Origin: Shewanella algicola
Lineage (GTDB): Bacteria > Pseudomonadota > Gammaproteobacteria > Enterobacterales > Shewanellaceae
Assembly: GCF_014648035.1 (NCBI RefSeq)
Contig: NZ_BMQI01000026.1
Location: 1-64,000 of the forward strand
DNA length: 64,000 bases
Reading direction: 5' to 3'
Shown here: positions 36,031-45,046 of the stretch, in pieces
Layout of the letters: each line of letters opens with the position of its first letter
Numbering within the stretch: position 1 is the stretch's first letter
Made by a program: the position numbers and the translations under genes
The notes under the pieces: model-generated
Told to the model about the DNA's origin: nothing
The model's database searches: none
The model's input: the letters and a program-made list of their open reading frames with translations, nothing else

Positions 36031-36063
36031 AAAAAATACACGCTATATAGCGTGTATTTTTTT
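36031..36063. terminator. Bidirectional terminator between the acyl-CoA ligase and antiporter genes
   Basis: An almost perfect palindrome (AAAATACACGC / GCGTGTATTTT around TATA) has A- and T-runs at its ends. It lies 30 bp past the acyl-CoA ligase stop on the minus strand. Confidence 0.75.
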
Positions 36064-36092
36064 CGGGTCAGATTAAAAATATCTGTTGCAAA

Positions 36093-37760
36093 TTACAGCT
36101 CATCTTCCCAGCGGATTTGGGCACCGCGAACACCTTCAACTTTAGCGCTAAAGACTTTTTCAAGCACGTGGCGTTTAATTTTAAGTGTTGGCGTGAGCAC
36201 ATCATTTTCGATGTTCCAATCTTCATTAACAACGACAATAGCATCAACATGTTCGTGTGACTCTAAATGCGGGTTAACGCTGTCTAGAGTTTCTTTTAAT
36301 GATGATCTGACCTCTTCGCGTGGTTGTAGTTTAGAGCCTTCAGACAATTGAACCAGTGCGATAGGATGCGGTAAACCGGATCCAATAACACAAATCAGTT
36401 CTACGTGTGAGTCCTGAGCTAATCGACGTTCAATGGGCACTGGTGCAACATATTTACCTTTAGAGGTTTTGAAGTTGTCTTTTACTCGGCCAGTAATTTC
36501 AATGTAGCCATCTTCGTCGATTTCACACAAATCACCGGTATAGAAAAAGCCATCTTCTGCAAATGCGGCTTTAGTGGCTTCTTCTTGTAGGTAATAGCCT
36601 TGCATTAATCCAGGGCTTTTCACTAACAACTCACCTTGTTCACTTTTACGTACAAGGCTACCTTCAACAGGTCGACCGACAGTGCCAATTTTATTGGGAT
36701 TAAATGGATAGTTGATAATCGAATATGCACTGTTTTCTGTCATACCCCATGCTTCACAAATATCAATTCCGACAGAGTTGTACCATTGTATTAATGACGG
36801 CGGGATAGGCGCCGAACCTGATCCGTTTAAGCGAGACTGGTCTAAACCCAAACCTTTTTTAATTTTGATTTTAACAATACTGCTAATAATAGGCAGCTTG
36901 AGTAAGTTTTTAAGTTTTTTCTCACCAATTTTATTAATAATATTAAGCTGGAATACTGTCCATAAGCGCGGTACAGAGAAAAATACCGTCGGGCGACAGC
37001 GTTGAATGTCGTCGACAAATGAATCTAGGCTTTCAACAAAGGCAACGGTAGAGCCTGAATAATATGATGAGCCTTCAATGGCAACACGTTCAGTAATGTG
37101 GGCAAGCGGTAAATAAGATAACAGACGGTCAGCGGTGTTGGTTTTTAAATCGCGTACCACGGCCTCACATGCCCAGCCATAACTGGCGAAGGTTTGAATG
37201 GCACCTTTAGGTTTGCCCGTCGAGCCAGAAGTATAAATAAGGGTCATCACCTGGTCGGTGGTTGGGAATGGTGCATCAACTAATGGCTGACCCAGTGTTA
37301 GCAATTGTTCCCAGTGATATTGTGCTGGCATGGTGTCGTACGGCATGGCTAAACGAAGAATGTCGCCCCCAACAGCGGCCTCTTGTTCTGCCCAATGATC
37401 AAGTTTGCCGCTAAAAATAGCTTTAACACCGCTGTGTTCAACCACATATCGAATAGTTTCAGCATTGGCTGTGGGATAAATAGGTACGCTAATGTAGCCG
37501 CCATACATTAAGGCTAAATCGACAATGAACCACTCGGCGCAGTTTTTAGACAGTACGGCAACCTTGTCGCCTGGTGCTAGGCCTAAGTGACGAAGTGAGC
37601 CTGCAATTTGCTGCATTTTTTGCTGGACTTCGCGCCATGTGAAATCCACATATTTGCCGCCAATTGGCTGGCGAAGGTAAACTTTGTCACCTTGAGTTTC
37701 TACCCAATGAGACAACATCTCAACGGGAGTTTTAATTAAATTTTCCATCGACGCTTCCAT
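36093..37760 (-). CDS. AMP-dependent long-chain acyl-CoA synthetase
   Basis: An ANL enzyme that activates fatty acids to acyl-CoA. The likely start is ATG 37760 (555 residues), with ATG 37748 as an alternative; the longer frame to 37850 lacks family sequence. Motifs: LIYTSGSTGKPKG, YLPLAHITER, EAWGMTE, YTGDLCEIDEDGY, and GRVKDNFKTSKGKYVAP near the C-terminal hinge. It resembles the long eukaryotic-type (FAA/ACSL) group rather than FadD. A perfect dyad lies upstream (37843-37861). It is co-directional with ridA but separated by a terminator. Confidence 0.92.
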   Translation of the reverse strand: MEASMENLIKTPVEMLSHWVETQGDKVYLRQPIGGKYVDFTWREVQQKMQQIAGSLRHLGLAPGDKVAVLSKNCAEWFIVDLALMYGGYISVPIYPTANAETIRYVVEHSGVKAIFSGKLDHWAEQEAAVGGDILRLAMPYDTMPAQYHWEQLLTLGQPLVDAPFPTTDQVMTLIYTSGSTGKPKGAIQTFASYGWACEAVVRDLKTNTADRLLSYLPLAHITERVAIEGSSYYSGSTVAFVESLDSFVDDIQRCRPTVFFSVPRLWTVFQLNIINKIGEKKLKNLLKLPIISSIVKIKIKKGLGLDQSRLNGSGSAPIPPSLIQWYNSVGIDICEAWGMTENSAYSIINYPFNPNKIGTVGRPVEGSLVRKSEQGELLVKSPGLMQGYYLQEEATKAAFAEDGFFYTGDLCEIDEDGYIEITGRVKDNFKTSKGKYVAPVPIERRLAQDSHVELICVIGSGLPHPIALVQLSEGSKLQPREEVRSSLKETLDSVNPHLESHEHVDAIVVVNEDWNIENDVLTPTLKIKRHVLEKVFSAKVEGVRGAQIRWEDEL

Positions 37761-37842
37761 GTTCTTTATTGTTATTGTGGATTTTATAGTTGAGTAAATC
37801 ACCAACTTAGTATGGCCATTTTTGTGCATTGGCGCAAACAAT

Positions 37843-37861
37843 TTGCACACTATGCGTGCAA
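37843..37861. promoter_or_regulatory. Inverted repeat TTGCAC-N7-GTGCAA upstream of the acyl-CoA ligase gene
   Basis: A perfect 6-bp dyad with a 7-bp spacer lies ~85-100 bp upstream of the ligase start. Its core GCAC-N7-GTGC has the same geometry as the NtrC site at glnA, but I found no sigma-54 promoter near it, so another regulator is equally likely. Confidence 0.4.
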
Positions 37862-37947
37862 GGTCACACTAGGGTAAGTTAACAGAATTTGTTGAATAAA
37901 CAATAAGAGTTGAGCAAATACTCTATAGAATGGAAGTGACAAATAAT

Positions 37948-37970
37948 AAAAAAGACACCCAAGGTGCCTT
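37948..37970 (-). terminator. Probable terminator of the ridA operon
   Basis: AAGACACC pairs with GGTGCCTT (one mismatch, 3-nt loop). On the minus strand it is followed by a U-rich run, about 25 bp after the ridA stop. Confidence 0.65.
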
Positions 37971-37993
37971 TATAGAAACTCTAACAATGGCTG

Positions 37994-38377
37994 TTAAATT
38001 TCCATTATGCCGTCCATTTCAACCAGTGAGCCTTTAGGTAGCTCTTTGACACCAATCGCTGCGCGAGCAGGGTAAGGTTGTTGAAAGTAACGACTCATAA
38101 TTTCGTTTACAGTAGCAAAGTGAGACAAGTCAGTTAAAAAGATATTTAATTTAACGATGTCACTCATTGTGCCGTCAGCCGCGTCACACACTGCGGTTAA
38201 GTTTTCGAACACTTGCACAACTTGCTCTGAAAAATCATCGCTTATCATGGTCATTGTTTTTGGATCTAATGGAATTTGACCAGATAGATAAACGGTACTG
38301 CCCACTTTAACGGCTTGCGAATAAGTGCCAATTGCTTGTGGGGCTTTGTCGGTTGCGATAATGATCTTTTCAGCCAT
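37994..38377 (-). CDS. ridA: Enamine/imine deaminase RidA
   Basis: RidA hydrolyses reactive 2-aminoacrylate and related enamines made by PLP enzymes. The 127 residues match the YjgF/YER057c/UK114 family length. The start [15 protein letters not shown], the arginine in YPARAAIGV that anchors the substrate carboxylate, and the terminal [10 protein letters not shown] are all typical. It follows spoT by 28 bp, so it is likely the last gene of the gmk-rpoZ-spoT-ridA run. Confidence 0.97.
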   Translation of the reverse strand: MAEKIIIATDKAPQAIGTYSQAVKVGSTVYLSGQIPLDPKTMTMISDDFSEQVVQVFENLTAVCDAADGTMSDIVKLNIFLTDLSHFATVNEIMSRYFQQPYPARAAIGVKELPKGSLVEMDGIMEI

Positions 38378-38405
38378 TTGGGTACTCTCTTATAATTAGC
38401 AGTAA

Positions 38406-40514
38406 TTAACGGTTACGCGATGTGCGTAATACTTCAGGTAACACACGGATCCGGCGCATAACGTTGGCTAGATGGACACGATCTTTAACTGAAATACGTA
38501 AATTAATCAAATACACACGGCCATCACGTTCTTCTGTACTGAGGTTGTGAATATTCGAACCTGCAGAGGCAATGATAGAAGTGATTTTAGCTAATGCACC
38601 ATGGTGGTTAACAATTTCAACTCGCAAATTAGCTTGGTATTCAGCACCCTCAACGTTATCCCAATGCACTGAAATGTACTTGTCTGGCTCGCCTTGATAA
38701 CCACGAATATTGGCGCAGCTTTCCATGTGAACCACTAGGCCTTTACCTGGACTGACATGGGCGATGACCGCATCACCCGGGATAGGGCGACAACAGTTAG
38801 CGTAAGTCACTAACATGCCTTCAGCACCACGAATTGGCATTTGTGGTTTTTCTTTGGTGTGATCTTGCGAGTCAAACTGCTCGCCAACCAAGCGTTGGGC
38901 AATCACAATGCTCATGGCGTTGCCTAAGCCAATATCGGCCAGCAACGAGTCAAGCGAAGTGTGTTTGGTTTCTTTAATCACTTTTTCGAGCAATTCTGGT
39001 GGAATGGTTTCTAGCTTAGTATCACCTAAGGCATGGTTTAATAAGCGCTTACCGAGTGCGATGGCGTTATCACCTTTGAGGCTCTTTAACACCTGGCGAA
39101 TTTTACCGCGTGCCTTACCTGTAACCACAAAATTGAGCCATGCAGCGTTGGGTCTTGCACCTTTAGCGGTAATAATTTCAACGGTTTGCCCAGAAATAAG
39201 CGGTTGGCTTAATGGATATGCTTGACGATTAACGCGTGCACCAACGCATGAGTTACCCACATCGGTGTGAACTTCATAGGCAAAGTCGACTGCTGTAGAG
39301 TTAACGGGTAGCTCCAGAATGCGGCCTTCTGGTGTAAATACGTAGATTTCTTCTGGGAATAATTCGGTTTTAACATTTTCAACAAACTCAAATGAGCTAC
39401 TTGCACTTTGCTGAAGTTCAAGCAAGCTTTGCATCCACTTGTGGGCGCGAACTTGAGTCGTATTTTGTTTAGCTGTATCGGTGCTATTTTTGTACATCCA
39501 ATGCGCAGCAACCCCTTTGTCTGCCATTTGATCCATTTCTTCGGTGCGAATTTGCACTTCAACAGGCACAGCATGTGGACCAAATAAAGAGGTGTGCAAA
39601 GATTGATAACCATTGGCTTTTGGAATGGCGATATAATCTTTAAAGCGACCCGGGCGAGGTTTATATAAGCCATGCATCGCACCGAGAACGCGGTAACTGG
39701 TGTCTATGGAGTCAACAATAATTCTAAACGCGTAGATGTCCATCACTTCTTGAAACTGAAGCTCTTTGCTGCGCATTTTACAGTAAATAGAATAAAGGTT
39801 TTTTTCACGGCCTTTAACTTTCGCTGGAATGCCAGCTTCTTCAAGGCGAGACTCAATTGCTGATTCAATACTGTTTATTAACTCTTTGCGATTGCCTCGT
39901 GCGGCTTTTACAACTTCTCGTATCACTCTATGTCGCATAGGGTAATAAGCTTGAAAACCTAAGTCTTCAAGTTCGATTTTAATGTTGTGAATACCTAATC
40001 GATTGGCAATTGGCGCATAAATTTCTAAGGTTTCGCGAGCAATACGACGACGCTTGTCTGGGCGAAGTGCCCCAAGTGTACGCATATTGTGAGTACGGTC
40101 AGCCAATTTAATGAGGATCACTCGAATATCTTGAGTCATTGCCATCATCATTTTGCGGAAGTTTTCCGCTTGGGCTTCTTTTTTGTCGCGAAACTTAATT
40201 TTGTCTAGCTTAGATACACCTTCGACTAATTCCGCAACCGTAATACCAAACAGCTCGGTGAGCTCTTCTTTGGTGACGGGTGTGTCTTCAATGGTGTCAT
40301 GGAGCAGGGCAGCCATAAGGGACTCGTGATCGAGTCGCATGTCCGCCAAGATGCGGCTTACCGCAACGGGGTGGGTAATGTAAGGCTCGCCACTTGTGCG
40401 CATTTGCCCTTCGTGGGCATCACGCGCAACCAAATAGGCCTGCTTGAGTAATTCGACTTGCTCCGGCTCTAAATAGCTGGACGCTGACTCTTTTAGACCT
40501 TCAAACAGATACAA
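38406..40514 (-). CDS. spoT: Bifunctional (p)ppGpp synthetase/hydrolase SpoT
   Basis: SpoT degrades and weakly makes the alarmone (p)ppGpp. The 702 residues align with E. coli SpoT end to end: the HD hydrolase domain (HDTIEDTP), a synthetase domain with the GRFKDYIA (RxKD) motif of SpoT/Rel rather than RelA, the TGS domain (~390-450), and the C-terminal zinc-finger/helical and ACT domains. The start is TTG 40514 after AAGGAG. It is 13 bp downstream of rpoZ in the conserved gmk-rpoZ-spoT order. Confidence 0.98.
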   Translation of the reverse strand: MYLFEGLKESASSYLEPEQVELLKQAYLVARDAHEGQMRTSGEPYITHPVAVSRILADMRLDHESLMAALLHDTIEDTPVTKEELTELFGITVAELVEGVSKLDKIKFRDKKEAQAENFRKMMMAMTQDIRVILIKLADRTHNMRTLGALRPDKRRRIARETLEIYAPIANRLGIHNIKIELEDLGFQAYYPMRHRVIREVVKAARGNRKELINSIESAIESRLEEAGIPAKVKGREKNLYSIYCKMRSKELQFQEVMDIYAFRIIVDSIDTSYRVLGAMHGLYKPRPGRFKDYIAIPKANGYQSLHTSLFGPHAVPVEVQIRTEEMDQMADKGVAAHWMYKNSTDTAKQNTTQVRAHKWMQSLLELQQSASSSFEFVENVKTELFPEEIYVFTPEGRILELPVNSTAVDFAYEVHTDVGNSCVGARVNRQAYPLSQPLISGQTVEIITAKGARPNAAWLNFVVTGKARGKIRQVLKSLKGDNAIALGKRLLNHALGDTKLETIPPELLEKVIKETKHTSLDSLLADIGLGNAMSIVIAQRLVGEQFDSQDHTKEKPQMPIRGAEGMLVTYANCCRPIPGDAVIAHVSPGKGLVVHMESCANIRGYQGEPDKYISVHWDNVEGAEYQANLRVEIVNHHGALAKITSIIASAGSNIHNLSTEERDGRVYLINLRISVKDRVHLANVMRRIRVLPEVLRTSRNR

Positions 40515-40527
40515 GTGGCGCTACTCC

Positions 40528-40806
40528 TTAAACTACGCGGCCTTCTGCAATAGCTGCAACAGCTGCGATTTCAGCTGCTTCACGTTCACGCACAGTTTGG
40601 CGTTCGTCAGCATCTAATGTGTTTGAGGTGACTAAACCAAGCTCGATTTCGCGCAATGCGATAACCGTTGGCTTGTCGTTCATCTCCTCAACCATAGGAT
40701 CTTTACCTTGCACGGCGATTTGGCGTGCGCGACGCGCTGCAACCAGGATCATATCAAAACGGTTGCCGATTTTGTTTACGGCGTCTTCTACAGTTACGCG
40801 AGCCAT
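40528..40806 (-). CDS. rpoZ: RNA polymerase omega subunit
   Basis: Omega helps RNA polymerase assembly and forms part of a ppGpp-binding site. The 92 residues begin with the conserved [20 protein letters not shown] segment and the VAARRARQI motif. It lies between gmk and spoT as in enterobacteria, with a 60-bp gap after gmk and 13 bp before spoT. Confidence 0.98.
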   Translation of the reverse strand: MARVTVEDAVNKIGNRFDMILVAARRARQIAVQGKDPMVEEMNDKPTVIALREIELGLVTSNTLDADERQTVREREAAEIAAVAAIAEGRVV

Positions 40807-40866
40807 GTGTTGAAACTCCAGTGTTATCTATGGGAAAAAATGACGCAAAATTGTACACTATGACAA

Positions 40867-41490
40867 TTAATCTGCCAAGAGATCAATAAGCATACCATTG
40901 TGGGTATACTGCTGACTAGCACAGGTTAGCCTTTGGCTACGAATAATTGCATTTAAGTCGGTCAGAGCCGTATCAAAATCATCATTTACAATCACAAATT
41001 CATATTGTGCATAATGTGACATTTCAGATACAGCTTGTGCCATACGCGAATCAATGACTTGTTGGCTGTCTTGACCTCGACCAGTTAATCGACGCTCAAG
41101 CTCTGCTTTTGATGGCGGTAAAATAAATACTCCAACAGCATAAGGCATGAGTTTTTTTACTTGCTCACCACCTTGCCAGTCGATATCTAAAAATACATCG
41201 ATACCTTTTGCTAGCGTTTGCTCTATTACGGTTTTTGATGTGCCGTAATAATTACCAAATACTTCAGCCCATTCAATAAATGCATCTTGTGCGATTAGTG
41301 CTTTAAATTGCTCAACATCAACAAAATGATAATGTTGGCCGTCAACTTCACCCGGGCGAGGTTGGCGAGTGGTATGCGATACAGAAACCTGTTTATCGCT
41401 GGGTTTATCTTTTAACAGTGTCGAGATAAGAGACGATTTACCTGCGCCGCTAGGGGCTGACACAATAAAAAGATTTCCACGAGTGCTCAT
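40867..41490 (-). CDS. gmk: Guanylate kinase
   Basis: Gmk phosphorylates GMP to GDP with ATP. The 207 residues carry the P-loop [11 protein letters not shown], the GMP-binding [19 protein letters not shown] region and RLTGRGQDS. It is the first gene of the gmk-rpoZ-spoT-ridA operon. A TATAAT box lies upstream at 41532-41537. Confidence 0.98.
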   Translation of the reverse strand: MSTRGNLFIVSAPSGAGKSSLISTLLKDKPSDKQVSVSHTTRQPRPGEVDGQHYHFVDVEQFKALIAQDAFIEWAEVFGNYYGTSKTVIEQTLAKGIDVFLDIDWQGGEQVKKLMPYAVGVFILPPSKAELERRLTGRGQDSQQVIDSRMAQAVSEMSHYAQYEFVIVNDDFDTALTDLNAIIRSQRLTCASQQYTHNGMLIDLLAD

Positions 41491-41531
41491 AAATTGGGTT
41501 TCTCATTGGTTATTTATTAAGAAAGCTTAAT

Positions 41532-41537
41532 ATTATA
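41532..41537 (-). promoter_or_regulatory. Candidate -10 box of the gmk operon promoter
   Basis: The minus strand has a perfect TATAAT about 42 bp upstream of the gmk start; the -35 region is not well conserved. The rest of the 41491-41863 gap is A+T-rich. A TTGACA at 41754-41759 (+) may be a -35 for the next plus-strand gene, but lacks a good -10. No small gene or stable structure was seen. Confidence 0.4.
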
Positions 41538-41863
41538 CTCGTTAACAGTAAGGTTATGCTAGCGCTATAAGTTCACAGATAAACTGCTGTTAAGCTCGTT
41601 AATTACGGCTCAATTTGATATGGGTACTAGGGCATTATTTCGATAAAATAATTGCTTAACACACCCATAGGGTCTGGCTTTATAAGATAAATTCTGTAGG
41701 CTTTGCGCTATTGTGCTCAATGGTGTTTTTTTGTTATTAATTTTGCGGGTAGATTGACATCCCTTAGAGTGTATTTGTCACAAATTTTAAGTTTAACCAT
41801 CAGTATTGGATTGTATTGAATAAACCCAGCTAAATAAACGTAAACCAATTATAGGAATGTTTG

Positions 41864-43147
41864 ATGTTAGTAAAAACCCTGCTGTGCCGCGAAGGTCGTG
41901 ACACAGGTTTAAGGTTAATGACCATCGTATTTTCTGCTTTTGCCTTGTTGAGCATTGCGGCTTTGGTGTTTCCTGCAAGTATCATTATTTTAATCGCCAC
42001 GGTTGTGTCGCTACCTATTGTTGGTTTATCGGCAATGCGCCGCTTACATGATGCGAATAAAACCATTACATTTGTGCTCGTTTGTTTATTGCCTGTACTT
42101 ATTTTTGGTGTCGCGGCTTACTTTGAGGCGCCACTTGGCGCGTTAGCTAGTGTGTTTTTATTTGGGTTGGCCTGTGGCGGCTATTTAAGCTTTTTACCTG
42201 CGAAAAATCCTATTCAGTATACTCTAGGATATTATGGGCCTCATCGAGTAATGAATAGCGCACAAAGCGCGATGCATCGACGACAAGACCCTGTGATGCA
42301 AGGTCAAGCGGTTAGCCTGTCTATTACAGAGAATCCATTTGCTAATCAGGAGGCTCAGCCACAAACGGTACAAAATGACGCTGACACAGCAAATGTTGCT
42401 TATCAAGCCGTTAACAATGATGTTGAGCCTACCCAGAGCCCAAAGCATGATGAACCCTATGTCACTCAGCAGTTTGACGCTGATGACGAACATGACACTG
42501 CCAATAGTACATTTTCCGCTAAGCGTGAGCGTAATAACCAACCCTTATATGTTGATCAAGATGCATTACAGTCAGGTTCGATAACTGAACTTGCCAAATC
42601 TTGGGTTAATATGGCTAAGTTGCATCAGCAAAAATTGTTGTTAGCTGGCAAAATTTTGGCCGCTGTTTTTGTGCTTGGATTGCTGATTTATCTGGTGATG
42701 GCGTTAATTAATGCATTTTCAAGCTCAGAAGACTCAGATGTCGAGACAGAAATGAGCCAAGGTGTGATTGAACCCGTTAATATGAGCAGACACATGGTTA
42801 AATTACCTGATGGCTTTTGGTTAGCCTTAGAAGGCGACGTGCTTATTTTACGTTGGTTAGGTGATACTGGTGATGCGCAAAACCTGTGGCAACTAGCCAG
42901 TGCAGTTGGAGACAAGACCTGTGCCGAGCTTGAGTTTAATGATGGTAGTCAATTTAGACCCATGACTGTCGATTTACTTGCCGATGGTGCCACTGAGGCC
43001 AAGTTTACCCCGCTGGATAAATATGTGATGGTGAACAACATTGCTTTGCGGGGCGATTTTAAATTGTGTGGCTATAAGTTTAGCTTAAAAGGCAGCCAGG
43101 CAGCGCTAATGAAAAACCCACAGTTTGAAACATTGCTAAGCCAATAA
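41864..43147 (+). CDS. DUF805-like membrane protein with a large C-terminal domain
   Basis: A 427-residue protein from ATG 41864 (AGGA seven bases upstream). The N-terminal ~110 residues hold three or four hydrophobic segments around a MRRLHD motif, which recalls DUF805 membrane proteins. A long hydrophilic, Gln/Asp-rich region (~130-245) follows, then one transmembrane helix at ~262-285 and a C-terminal domain of ~140 residues with two widely spaced cysteines (TCAEL, LCGYKF). The function is unknown. It precedes a kinase gene by 24 bp and may be cotranscribed with it and yjjG. Confidence 0.78.
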   Translation: MLVKTLLCREGRDTGLRLMTIVFSAFALLSIAALVFPASIIILIATVVSLPIVGLSAMRRLHDANKTITFVLVCLLPVLIFGVAAYFEAPLGALASVFLFGLACGGYLSFLPAKNPIQYTLGYYGPHRVMNSAQSAMHRRQDPVMQGQAVSLSITENPFANQEAQPQTVQNDADTANVAYQAVNNDVEPTQSPKHDEPYVTQQFDADDEHDTANSTFSAKRERNNQPLYVDQDALQSGSITELAKSWVNMAKLHQQKLLLAGKILAAVFVLGLLIYLVMALINAFSSSEDSDVETEMSQGVIEPVNMSRHMVKLPDGFWLALEGDVLILRWLGDTGDAQNLWQLASAVGDKTCAELEFNDGSQFRPMTVDLLADGATEAKFTPLDKYVMVNNIALRGDFKLCGYKFSLKGSQAALMKNPQFETLLSQ

Positions 43148-43171
43148 TATTGGTGCAAATGGAGCATGTGA

Positions 43172-44239
43172 TTGATTGAATTTATTAAACAAACTGTGTT
43201 ACCGCAGTTTGGTATTCATTGCGCTAATGCGTCAATTAGCACTTTGGGTCATGGGCATATTAACCAGACATTTTTAGTGACCGATGGCGCTAAAAAAATC
43301 GTATTACAACAAATAAATACCCAGATATTTACTCAGCCTCATCTGGTGGTTAGCAATGCCGCTCGTATTAGCCAGCATTTAACCGCAAAGCACCAGCAGC
43401 AAGACTATTTGCTACAAGTTGTTAGCCCAGTGGCTACTGTGGCAGGCGATTTATATGTGGATCTTAAAGAGCAAGGTTTTTGGCGTGCTATCGATTATTT
43501 AGAGCATAGCCATACTATTGAATTAGTCACACAAACTGAACAAGCTGAAGTTGCCGCTTATGCCTTTGGTCATTTTGCTGCCGCACTCAGCGATATGCCT
43601 TCAACAAAAATTGATGATGTTATTACCAACTTTTTAAATCTGCCTGAGCGGATTCAGCAATTAACAGATGCGGTGAATGATGATGCTTATTCAAGGCTTA
43701 ACACTTGTCAGGAATGGGCTATGTTTGCATTGTCGCAAACCGTATTGCTCACTCAACTAGCTGAGTTTGAAAGCTTATTACCACGACGAATTTGTCATAA
43801 CGATACTAAAATTAACAATATGCTGTTTGATAAACGCGATATGTCCAGCATGGCGATTATTGATTTAGATACCTGTATGGCGGGTTATTTGATGTATGAC
43901 TTTGGTGATATGGTCCGGGCTTTTTGTTCGCCAGAGCCCGAAGATTCAACACATTTAGCTGAGGTGTATGCTCGCCCAGAAATCATTTCAACGGCGACGA
44001 TAGCGTATGTTGATGCCCTTGAGGGAGTAATTACGCCACTTGAAAAGCAAAGTTTATGGTTAGGTATAAAAGCCATGACGTTAATGCTTGGGGTGCGTTT
44101 TTTAACTGATTATTTAAAGGGTGATGGTTATTTTGCAATTAAATACCCGTTACATAATCTAGACCGAGCAAAAAATCAGTTAACTATTTATCAAAGTTTA
44201 CTTAAACAAGAGCCGCAATTAATCAAATTATTTGATTAA
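43172..44239 (+). CDS. Phosphotransferase of the APH/choline-kinase-like family
   Basis: A 355-residue kinase-fold protein of the aminoglycoside phosphotransferase family. It has the N-lobe motif LGHGHINQTFLV, the catalytic loop CHNDTKINN and the metal-binding segment IIDLDTCMAGYLMYDFGD. Such stand-alone members include N-acetylhexosamine 1-kinase and homoserine kinase-like enzymes; the substrate here is not evident. Translation must start at TTG 43172, since the nearby ATG and GTG are out of frame or stop at once. GGAG lies seven bases upstream. Confidence 0.86.
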   Translation: MIEFIKQTVLPQFGIHCANASISTLGHGHINQTFLVTDGAKKIVLQQINTQIFTQPHLVVSNAARISQHLTAKHQQQDYLLQVVSPVATVAGDLYVDLKEQGFWRAIDYLEHSHTIELVTQTEQAEVAAYAFGHFAAALSDMPSTKIDDVITNFLNLPERIQQLTDAVNDDAYSRLNTCQEWAMFALSQTVLLTQLAEFESLLPRRICHNDTKINNMLFDKRDMSSMAIIDLDTCMAGYLMYDFGDMVRAFCSPEPEDSTHLAEVYARPEIISTATIAYVDALEGVITPLEKQSLWLGIKAMTLMLGVRFLTDYLKGDGYFAIKYPLHNLDRAKNQLTIYQSLLKQEPQLIKLFD

Positions 44240-44280
44240 TATAAAACCGTGCTTAGTTTTAACATTTAAGGTTGTTAGGA

Positions 44281-44973
44281 ATGTCTAATTTAGTCAGTAA
44301 ATATAAATGGATTTTATTTGATGCCGATGAAACATTATTTCATTTTGATGCTTTTTCTGGCTTAAAGTTAATGTTCTCGCGTTTTAACGTGGAGTTTAGT
44401 CTCGACGATTTTGCTGCTTACCAACAAATTAATAAACCACTTTGGGTGGATTATCAAAATGGCTTAATCAATGCCGCTCACTTACAACATACGCGTTTTA
44501 CCCATTGGGCCAATAAACTATCTGTTACTCCTCAGCATTTAAACAGTCAGTTTTTAGCCGCTATGGGCGATATTTGTCAGCCTTTACCGGGAGCACGTGA
44601 ACTCGTTGACTCTTTAAGCGGTAAGGTTAACTTGGGGATCATTACCAATGGCTTTACTGAGCTGCAAAGTATTCGTTTAAGTCGCACGGGGTTTCAAGAT
44701 GCATTTAGTCCGGTCGTGATTTCAGAACAACTTGGTAAAGCAAAGCCTGATGTGGCTATCTTTAATCATGCCTTTAGCTTGATGGGGGAGCCAGAAAAGC
44801 GCCAGGTGTTAATGGTTGGCGATAACCTTCATTCTGATATTATAGGTGGTATTAATGCCGGCATTGATACCTGTTGGTTAAATCATCATGGGGCCGCGGT
44901 GAGTGACGATATTTCACCAAGTTATCAAGTCAGTAACTTAACAGAGTTACAGCAATTACTCCTGCTAAGCTAA
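44281..44973 (+). CDS. yjjG: Pyrimidine 5'-nucleotidase YjjG (HAD family)
   Basis: YjjG dephosphorylates non-canonical pyrimidine nucleotides such as dUMP and 5-halogenated forms. From ATG 44281 the 230 residues show HAD motif I FDADETLFHFD, motif II ITNGF, the motif III lysine in GKAKPD and motif IV MVGDNLHSDIIGG. AAGG lies nine bases upstream; a TTG at 44272 is in frame but is less likely. A bidirectional terminator follows. Confidence 0.94.
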   Translation: MSNLVSKYKWILFDADETLFHFDAFSGLKLMFSRFNVEFSLDDFAAYQQINKPLWVDYQNGLINAAHLQHTRFTHWANKLSVTPQHLNSQFLAAMGDICQPLPGARELVDSLSGKVNLGIITNGFTELQSIRLSRTGFQDAFSPVVISEQLGKAKPDVAIFNHAFSLMGEPEKRQVLMVGDNLHSDIIGGINAGIDTCWLNHHGAAVSDDISPSYQVSNLTELQQLLLLS

Positions 44974-45001
44974 CCCGTCATATTCGCACTCAGCAGGGAC
45001 A

Positions 45002-45029
45002 AAAAAGCCATTCGACTGAATGGCTTTTT
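45002..45029. terminator. Bidirectional terminator between yjjG and mrcA
   Basis: A perfect 12-bp stem (AAAAAGCCATTC 45002-45013, GAATGGCTTTTT 45018-45029) with a 4-nt loop and T-tracts on both strands serves the two convergent genes. Confidence 0.88.
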
Positions 45030-45046
45030 ATTTTATTTACATCAGT

